DNA from: AV69 sp036498205 | GTDB lineage: Bacteria > Verrucomicrobiota > Verrucomicrobiia > Chthoniobacterales > UBA10450 | Direction of reading: 5' to 3' | NCBI GenBank assembly: GCA_036498205.1 | Contig: DASXIC010000142.1 | Span: forward strand, 1-27,219 | DNA length: 27,219 nucleotides | Shown here: positions 22,955 through 27,219 of the stretch, piece after piece | How positions within the stretch are numbered: position 1 is the first letter of the stretch | Layout of the letters: the number at the start of each line of letters is the position of its first letter | Translations under genes and position numbers: made by a program | Notes under the pieces: generated by a model | Told to the model about the DNA's origin: nothing | Databases searched by the model: none | What the model saw: only the letters and a program-made list of their open reading frames with translations

Positions 22955-24838
22955 CTACTGGAGATCGTAAATTTCTACCAGGCCGACACCGGTCCGGCCG
23001 TTCTTATCGGCGACGATTGCTGTGTATGAACCGGCACCAAGACTGATCGCGATCGCGGATTCCAGATTGTTAGTTGGTGCGAGACCATAACTATTGATTA
23101 GTGCGGCCTGCCCCGCATCGTCCTGCCAGTTGTCGTTTGACGCGAGCAGCGCGCCGTTCTCGTCGTGCAACTCAAGCTTGGGATCCGGAAGCGGATTGGC
23201 GATATTGAATTGCGCCAGCGAAGGACCGATGGCGCGTACGGCAATGCGCGTTGCACCAGTTCCGTTACCGGTAATGAACCCGCCAATCAGTACATCGGAG
23301 CCGTCCCCGACCGGTGCGCGGGTGCTGATGTTGGCTAGCCGTGAATCCGCAGCCTGATCGACGTCGTACGCTTCTGCCAGGGCGACACCGGTTCCTCCAT
23401 TCTTGCCGCTCACGATGGCTGTATAACTTCCAGGTGACAGTGTGGCGATGAGCGCCGCTTCTCTGTCGTCCTGCGGGGCGAGGCCGGTGTTTTGAATATC
23501 CGTTTGCTGTGTGTCTTTCCAATTGTCGTTAGTCATTACAATCGATCCATCGCTGCGATGCAGCTCGATCACCGGGTCGGAAAGCGGATCTGGCACTCCA
23601 AGGTTCGCGAGGGAAGGACCGATCGCGCGAACCGCGACGCGTTTGGGTGCATTACCAGCAACAATGAATCCGCTGATCGCAATTTGGTCGCCGGTCTCGA
23701 TCCGGGAACGGCCCGAGATGTTCAACGCTCGCGCTGGCGGAACGGATAGCGCGCTGATCCGAAAGACTTGTCCACCCGAACCCTGAGCGAGGTAATAAAG
23801 GGCGCCATCAGGGCCGACCTGAAGATCAACAGGGCTGGAGATCCCGGTTGCGAATCCGCTGGCCGCGCCTGTGGTAGGATCGAAAACCCGGATCCATCCG
23901 CCGCAGAGATCCGCGAAAAAATACTTGCCGATATAGGAGGTGGGGAACTGAGCGGCCGGGGGATTGTAGAATGCGCCACCAACAATGGCACAACCGGTCG
24001 TGTCGCTTGTGCCATGGCCGTAGTAGAAGATCGGGCCGCGGAAAGCTGGGTTACTGGTGGGACCTTCGGTTGTCGGCCAGCCATAGTTCGAACCGGCAAT
24101 GCCGTCGTTAATCTCTTCGAATGTCGATTGGCCCACATCGTTGATAAACATACGGACCGTACCCGGCTGAAAGGCGAATGTGAACGGGTTGCGCAGACCA
24201 AGCGCCCAAATCGCTCGATTGTTTCCGGTTGCAGTATTGTTGAATGGATTGTCCGCCGGGATGGTACCATCTGCGTTGATACGCAGCATCTTCCCGAGCA
24301 AATTGGAAAGCGTCTGTGAGTTTGCGCCATTGGCGTTCTCGCCTACGCCGATATAAAGCTTTCCGTCAGGGCCGAAGTGGAGCGCGCCGCCATTGTGATT
24401 CGTGGCAGAACTGAGGTTATTGAGTTCCAGGATGATGGCTTCGCTGCCCGCTACGACGCTGTCGCCCGCGGCGGTATAACGGCTGACCCGATTGTGGGCC
24501 GGGGAGCCGGGAACAGTGTGATAGATGTAAACGTAACTGTTAGCGGCGAAATTTGGATCGAATGCGATCCCCAGCAGGCCGCGCTCACCGGAAGAATCGA
24601 CCGAGATGCTCAGGAACGGTGCAGCAACTAAAGATCCGTTCTTGATCACGCGGACCTGGCCTCCCTGGATGCAGACAAACAGCCGTCCATCGGGCGCGAA
24701 CGCCATCGCGGTCGGTGTGCCCGATAGATTGCCGCCGACCTGTGTCTCAACGAATCCCGGCAGTAAAATCGCTCCGATTGCCGGTAGCGACGCGGAGGTG
24801 GACAAAACTGCGATGATGACCGCGAGGATTAATTTCAA
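22955..24838 (-). CDS. Exported PQQ-type glucose/sorbosone dehydrogenase with two verrucomicrobial tail repeats
   Basis: A 627-residue exported protein. A signal peptide covers residues 1-23 (MKLILAVIIAVLSTSASLPA...). Residues ~25-365 form a six-bladed propeller of the GSDH family, with NHNGGALHFGPDGKLYIGVGE holding the catalytic-type His, WALGLRNPFTFAFQP with the conserved Arg, and GQSTFEEIN, GIAGSNYGWPTTEG and YFFADLCGGWIRVF. Oxidation of a sugar with PQQ as cofactor is the family role; the cofactor is assumed. Two tandem tail repeats follow (~367-497, ~497-627), each built on N-I-S...GGF, VRAIGPSL, DPxxELH, NDNW, LAPxxxxESA and GSYTAIVxxKNGxTGVxLxEAYD. I know this tail from Verrucomicrobia surface proteins, but its function is not known to me. 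It is shared with the cupredoxin gene at 25568. Confidence 0.85.
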   Translation of the reverse strand: MKLILAVIIAVLSTSASLPAIGAILLPGFVETQVGGNLSGTPTAMAFAPDGRLFVCIQGGQVRVIKNGSLVAAPFLSISVDSSGERGLLGIAFDPNFAANSYVYIYHTVPGSPAHNRVSRYTAAGDSVVAGSEAIILELNNLSSATNHNGGALHFGPDGKLYIGVGENANGANSQTLSNLLGKMLRINADGTIPADNPFNNTATGNNRAIWALGLRNPFTFAFQPGTVRMFINDVGQSTFEEINDGIAGSNYGWPTTEGPTSNPAFRGPIFYYGHGTSDTTGCAIVGGAFYNPPAAQFPTSYIGKYFFADLCGGWIRVFDPTTGAASGFATGISSPVDLQVGPDGALYYLAQGSGGQVFRISALSVPPARALNISGRSRIETGDQIAISGFIVAGNAPKRVAVRAIGPSLANLGVPDPLSDPVIELHRSDGSIVMTNDNWKDTQQTDIQNTGLAPQDDREAALIATLSPGSYTAIVSGKNGGTGVALAEAYDVDQAADSRLANISTRAPVGDGSDVLIGGFITGNGTGATRIAVRAIGPSLAQFNIANPLPDPKLELHDENGALLASNDNWQDDAGQAALINSYGLAPTNNLESAIAISLGAGSYTAIVADKNGRTGVGLVEIYDLQ

Positions 24839-25225
24839 GGTGAGATACAGTAGATTATCGGTAGACGTTGCGGGTTATCGGCTTCGCGATTGTCGAGTGC
24901 GCTGCAATCGCGCGTCATGATGTCCATATGCCGCAATTTACGGACCAGAACGGTGCCGTGCGTGGCCTTTGTTGCTGTAATTTCATCACGAATGGTCTCA
25001 AGACCAGCGCCCGGGGTGACTCGGACTCCCCACCACGGAGTAGAAATCCGTTTGTTTGCTATATTGCAAAAATCGCGTTGCTGATTTGTTGGCGTCTCCG
25101 CCACGCATAAAGTGCCAATGTGTAAACGCGGGCGCGATGTGTCAATTTGAGATGGCTTCGACGTTTGCGCGCGGAACATCTGGCCAGCCGTATCTTACTG
25201 CTGACCGTGCGCGGCGCTTTCGTAA
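24839..25225. other. Non-coding upstream region of the sugar dehydrogenase
   Basis: These 387 bases separate the minus-strand dehydrogenase start from the plus-strand repeat module. Several small open frames occur, but none has a ribosome-binding site or protein-like composition. GATAAT on the minus strand (24860-24855) could be a -10 box for the dehydrogenase; no matching -35 was found. No tRNA or small RNA is recognisable. Confidence 0.5.
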
Positions 25226-25463
25226 TAGCGGGCACGAGCAATAAATCTTCGTTCGCCGCAATGTGTCGGCGCTTCGACAAAATCCCTGTGGATCCGTGTT
25301 CAAATTGCGGTCGACCTAATGAATTGGGAACTTCGTCTTCTATTCCCTGTAGTGACTAAGTGGAAGAAAACCCCGTGCTTCCATGAAAAAAACGCGCCTG
25401 CGTCATCTTGTTGAGAGCGTGGGCGCTTTGACAGTGGCTCTTGCTCCAATTCACATTTCCTTC
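25226..25463 (+). repeat. Long direct repeat, copy 1 (gene-start module)
   Basis: The segment aligns with 26780-26971. Both begin TAGCG-G/A-GCA-C/T-GAGCAATAAA and share TAATGAATTGGGAACTTCG, TGCGTCATCTTGTTG and CAATTCACAT. By eye the last ~147 bases are about 80-85% identical. Copy 1 has roughly 45 extra bases (around 25270-25316). It contains the start of a broken secreted-protein gene (25383-25484) and lies just upstream of the cupredoxin gene. Confidence 0.8.
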
Positions 25464-25484
25464 CCGCAGTACCTGTCGCCGTGA
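25383..25484 (+). pseudogene. Signal-peptide relic of a secreted protein gene, copy 1
   Basis: ATG 25383 opens a 33-codon frame reading MKKTRLRHLVESVGALTVAL and then APIHISFPQYLSP before a stop. The first ~25 residues are a Sec signal peptide (basic start, hydrophobic core). The same leader is found at 26891, where it runs on into a mature-protein start. Here the frame ends a few residues after the signal, so the gene is a remnant. A very short secreted peptide is possible but less likely. The cupredoxin gene follows 84 bases downstream with an unrelated signal peptide. Confidence 0.55.
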
Positions 25485-25493
25485 AAACGCGAG

Positions 25494-25555
25494 AAAGTAA
25501 CAAGAGCGTTACTTTTACCAAATTGCACCAAACTCTCTGCAATTACACGTTGCAG
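25494..25555 (+). promoter_or_regulatory. Two perfect dyads in the cupredoxin leader
   Basis: AAAGTAAC (25494-25501) pairs with GTTACTTT (25508-25515) around a 6-base loop. CTGCAA (25537-25542) pairs with TTGCAG (25550-25555) around a 7-base loop. They lie 13-74 bases before ATG 25568. The first could close off the relic gene's transcript or bind a regulator; it is AT-rich and lacks a T-run, so a terminator role is weak. Confidence 0.4.
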
Positions 25556-25567
25556 TCATTGATTGCG

Positions 25568-26719
25568 ATGAAAGCCTCTTCAAAACGCGTCGCGGTGTTG
25601 CTGGCGATCATCGCTCCATCCTTGGTTTTGCACCCAACGATGGCAAGAGCGGCCACTGTCGCGGTGACGGTTGGCACTGGTGGATTCATTTTCAAACCTT
25701 CCGACATAACGATCAACGTGGGCGATACGGTGCGCTGGACATGGGGCTCGAGCGGGCACAGCAGTACCTCGGGTTCGCCGGGAATGCCTACCGGGTTGTG
25801 GGATTCTTTGGTTCTCAACCAGGGAGCCAGCTTCATGCACACGTTCAACACTGCCGGGACGTTCCCCTATTACTGCGTTCCGCATGGAGCCTGTTGTGGG
25901 ATGGTCGGCAGCGTCACCGTCGTTGGGGAAACGGTAGGGGCGACCGGAATAGGCTTAGTCGAGCTGTTCAAGCTTCCATCTGCGTCTCCGCTGGTTAACA
26001 TTTCCACACGCCTGAACGTACTGAACGGCGATAACGTCCTCATTGGCGGTTTTGTCATTGGTGGACCTGATAACAAAAAAGTCGTTCTGCGTGCGATCGG
26101 GCCGAGCTTAGCCAATCCGCCGATTAACCTGACCGGGGTGTTGGCCGACCCGATGATCGAAGTCCACGATGCCAATGGCATCATTGGTACTAACGATAAT
26201 TGGAAAGACACGCAGCAAGCGGCAATTGCGGCAACTGGACTTGAACCTACCAATGATCTGGAGTCGGCCGTTCTTTTGACTCTTGCTCCCGGTTCCTATA
26301 CCGCCATCGTCCGCGGCAACAACGGCGGCACCGGTATTGGACTAGTCGAAGCCTATGATGTCGATCTGGCCGCTAATTCTACGGTGGCCAATATCAGCAC
26401 GCGCGGTTTCGTCAATACCGGCGACAATGTCATGATTGGGGGCTTTGTCACCGGTGCGGGCGGCTCGGCCACAGTAGTCGTGCGTGCCATTGGCCCCAGC
26501 TTGAGTAATCCGCCGTTTAATCTCACCGGGGTACTCCAAGACCCGACACTTTCGTTGTTCGATGCAAATGGCGCGATGATCGCCTCGAACGACAACTGGA
26601 AAGATACGCAACAAGCCGAGCTACAGGCGACCGGCCTTGCGCCCACCGATGACCGGGAATCCGCCATTCTGATTACGCTTCCGACAGGCAGTTTCACCGT
26701 CATCGTCCGGGGCAAGTAA
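25568..26719 (+). CDS. Exported cupredoxin (plastocyanin-like) protein with two verrucomicrobial tail repeats, C-terminus shortened
   Basis: From ATG 25568 the product is 383 residues. A signal peptide covers ~1-29 (MKASSKRVAVLLAIIAPSLV...MARA). The cupredoxin domain (~30-120) has IFKPSDITINVGDTVRW and all four type 1 copper ligands: His in SSGHSS, then Cys, His and Met in YYCVPHGACCGM. Two tail repeats follow (~140-270, ~270-383), the same type as in the sugar dehydrogenase. Two oddities are visible. The cupredoxin domain joins the repeats through GATGIGLVELFKLP, itself the end of a repeat unit. The last repeat stops at GSFTVIVRGK, lacking the usual ~13 closing residues (N-G-x-T-G-x-G-L-V-E-x-Y-D). 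An upstream in-frame GTG at 25481 was rejected because it would bury the signal peptide. Likely role: extracellular or periplasmic copper-dependent electron transfer. Confidence 0.83.
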   Translation: MKASSKRVAVLLAIIAPSLVLHPTMARAATVAVTVGTGGFIFKPSDITINVGDTVRWTWGSSGHSSTSGSPGMPTGLWDSLVLNQGASFMHTFNTAGTFPYYCVPHGACCGMVGSVTVVGETVGATGIGLVELFKLPSASPLVNISTRLNVLNGDNVLIGGFVIGGPDNKKVVLRAIGPSLANPPINLTGVLADPMIEVHDANGIIGTNDNWKDTQQAAIAATGLEPTNDLESAVLLTLAPGSYTAIVRGNNGGTGIGLVEAYDVDLAANSTVANISTRGFVNTGDNVMIGGFVTGAGGSATVVVRAIGPSLSNPPFNLTGVLQDPTLSLFDANGAMIASNDNWKDTQQAELQATGLAPTDDRESAILITLPTGSFTVIVRGK

Positions 26720-26779
26720 CATCACTGCCCAAAGCCGTAAATTTTAACGGTACTACCTTCGCAGAACGCGATTTCCAGA

Positions 26780-26971
26780 TAGCGAGCATGAGCAATAAAA
26801 TCTTTTCTCGGCGATGGGCCGACGCTAATGAATTGGGAACTTCGCCTTCTATTCTCCCTAATGACTAGTGGAAGAGAATCCTATGCCTCCATGAAAGAAG
26901 GACCTCTGCGTCATCTTGTTGCGAGCGTGGACGTTTTGACAGCGGCTTTCTCTGCAATTCACATCCTTGCT
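26780..26971 (+). repeat. Long direct repeat, copy 2 (gene-start module)
   Basis: This is the diverged second copy of 25226-25463, starting 60 bases after the cupredoxin stop. It lacks about 45 bases present in copy 1. The two copies bracket the cupredoxin gene in the same orientation, about 1.55 kb apart, as expected from tandem duplication or repeated insertion of a gene-start module. Confidence 0.8.
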
Positions 26972-27016
26972 GCGCCAGGGGATTTGTTTGAGGCAGACTT
27001 TGGTAGCGGTTCGTAA
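26891..27016 (+). pseudogene. Signal-peptide relic of a secreted protein gene, copy 2
   Basis: ATG 26891 opens a 41-codon frame, MKEGPLRHLVASVDVLTAAF, then SAIHILAAPGDLFEADFGSGS and a stop at 27014-27016. The leader matches copy 1 (RHLV-x-SV-x-x-LT). The mature start A-P-G-D-L-F-x-A-D-F-G-S-G resembles the N-terminus of verrucomicrobial exported beta-propeller proteins as I recall them (usually followed by I-x-x-F-x-P-x-G). The frame ends before the first propeller blade, and no continuation is found in other frames before 27118. It is best read as a broken gene start. Confidence 0.55.
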
Positions 27017-27117
27017 TGACAGCCGCCTATCCCTCGACTTTTGAGCGATCGCTATTTTTTAACTTCCGAAATTCCTCTGCCAAGAGTGGAATGATTCCCT
27101 AGTCGCGTCTTCGTGTG

Positions 27118-27219
27118 ATGAAAATTGTAGCATTTCTTACGTCCTTTCTTACTTCAGTGCTCGTCGTCATGAGCGGCGAACAACCCGGTTCAATAGACAA
27201 GTGGATCGCTCCAGCAGGC
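27118..27219 (+). CDS. Start of an exported protein (partial, cut by window end)
   Basis: ATG 27118 opens 34 codons up to the window edge with no stop. The residues MKIVAFLTSFLTSVLVVMSG form a clear Sec-type signal (Lys2, then a long hydrophobic core). The mature part begins EQPGSIDKWIAPAG. There is no strong ribosome-binding site, and a GTG at 27115 in the same frame is an alternative start. The family is not recognisable from so little. It may be the intact gene that follows the relic region. Confidence 0.45.
   Translation, partial: MKIVAFLTSFLTSVLVVMSGEQPGSIDKWIAPAG

Noticed and set aside
25428..25456. TTGACA followed after 17 bases by TCACAT as a cupredoxin promoter
   Set aside because: The -10 match is poor (3 of 6), and the TTGACA codes for part of the relic signal peptide and is kept in both repeat copies for that reason.
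25226..26971. The paired direct repeats as the ends of an insertion sequence or composite transposon
   Set aside because: No transposase, terminal inverted repeats or target-site duplication are seen, and the repeat content is a gene start rather than a mobile-element end.
26828..27016. 62-codon open frame starting MNWELRLLF in repeat copy 2 as a full gene
   Set aside because: The upstream part is not kept in frame in copy 1, while the signal peptide starting at 26891 is the shared element, so only that part is treated as a gene relic.

Overview
The window looks like a chromosomal segment of a soil-type Verrucomicrobiota bacterium (Spartobacteria/Chthoniobacterales, the Chthoniobacter or 'Ca. 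Udaeobacter' side). This is inferred from three things. Two exported proteins carry a ~128-residue tail repeat that I associate with Verrucomicrobia surface proteins. The 23S rRNA gene has no 16S gene or tRNA in front of it. Short palindromic repeats are scattered between genes. No phage, insertion sequence, CRISPR array or tRNA was seen.

Layout. (1) 1-979: the 5' end of a 23S rRNA gene on the minus strand, its hairpin-rich leader, then non-coding DNA ending in a mosaic palindrome. (2) 980-2781, plus strand: RNase PH and GDP-mannose 4,6-dehydratase. (3) 9651-2873, minus strand: coaD, the classic yceD-rpmF-plsX-fabH cluster (CoA, ribosomal protein L32, phospholipid and fatty-acid initiation), a class III adenylate cyclase/TPR protein, tatD and an L,D-transpeptidase lipoprotein. 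(4) 9755-13697, plus strand: a tandem universal-stress protein, then a B12-dependent acyl-CoA mutase of the IcmF type split into two genes (B12-binding + GTPase chaperone; mutase barrel). (5) 13699-14845, minus strand: a small secreted protein and a DUF1203 protein. (6) 15038-16345: an MFS organic-anion transporter. (7) 17735-16380, minus: a fused succinyl-CoA:3-ketoacid CoA-transferase with codon use unlike its neighbours. (8) 17866-21818, plus: a methylcitrate-cycle operon prpD-prpB-prpC plus a hotdog thioesterase. (9) 24838-21837, minus: an exported PQQ-type sugar dehydrogenase with two tail repeats, and a secreted retropepsin-fold protein whose catalytic motifs are degenerate. (10) 25226-27219, plus: a cupredoxin-tail-repeat protein flanked by two diverged copies of a ~200-240 bp module that each carry the signal-peptide start of a broken gene, then the start of another exported protein cut by the window edge.

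How it fits together: regions 4, 7 and 8 suggest handling of propionyl-CoA and branched short acyl-CoAs by two routes (B12-dependent mutase and methylcitrate cycle) with a CoA-transferase between them. Region 3 is envelope and lipid housekeeping. Regions 9-10 are extracytoplasmic and look evolutionarily active, with domain shuffling, duplication of gene starts and decay. The least ordinary items are the split IcmF, the repeated signal-peptide modules around the cupredoxin gene, and the degenerate two-lobed protease.
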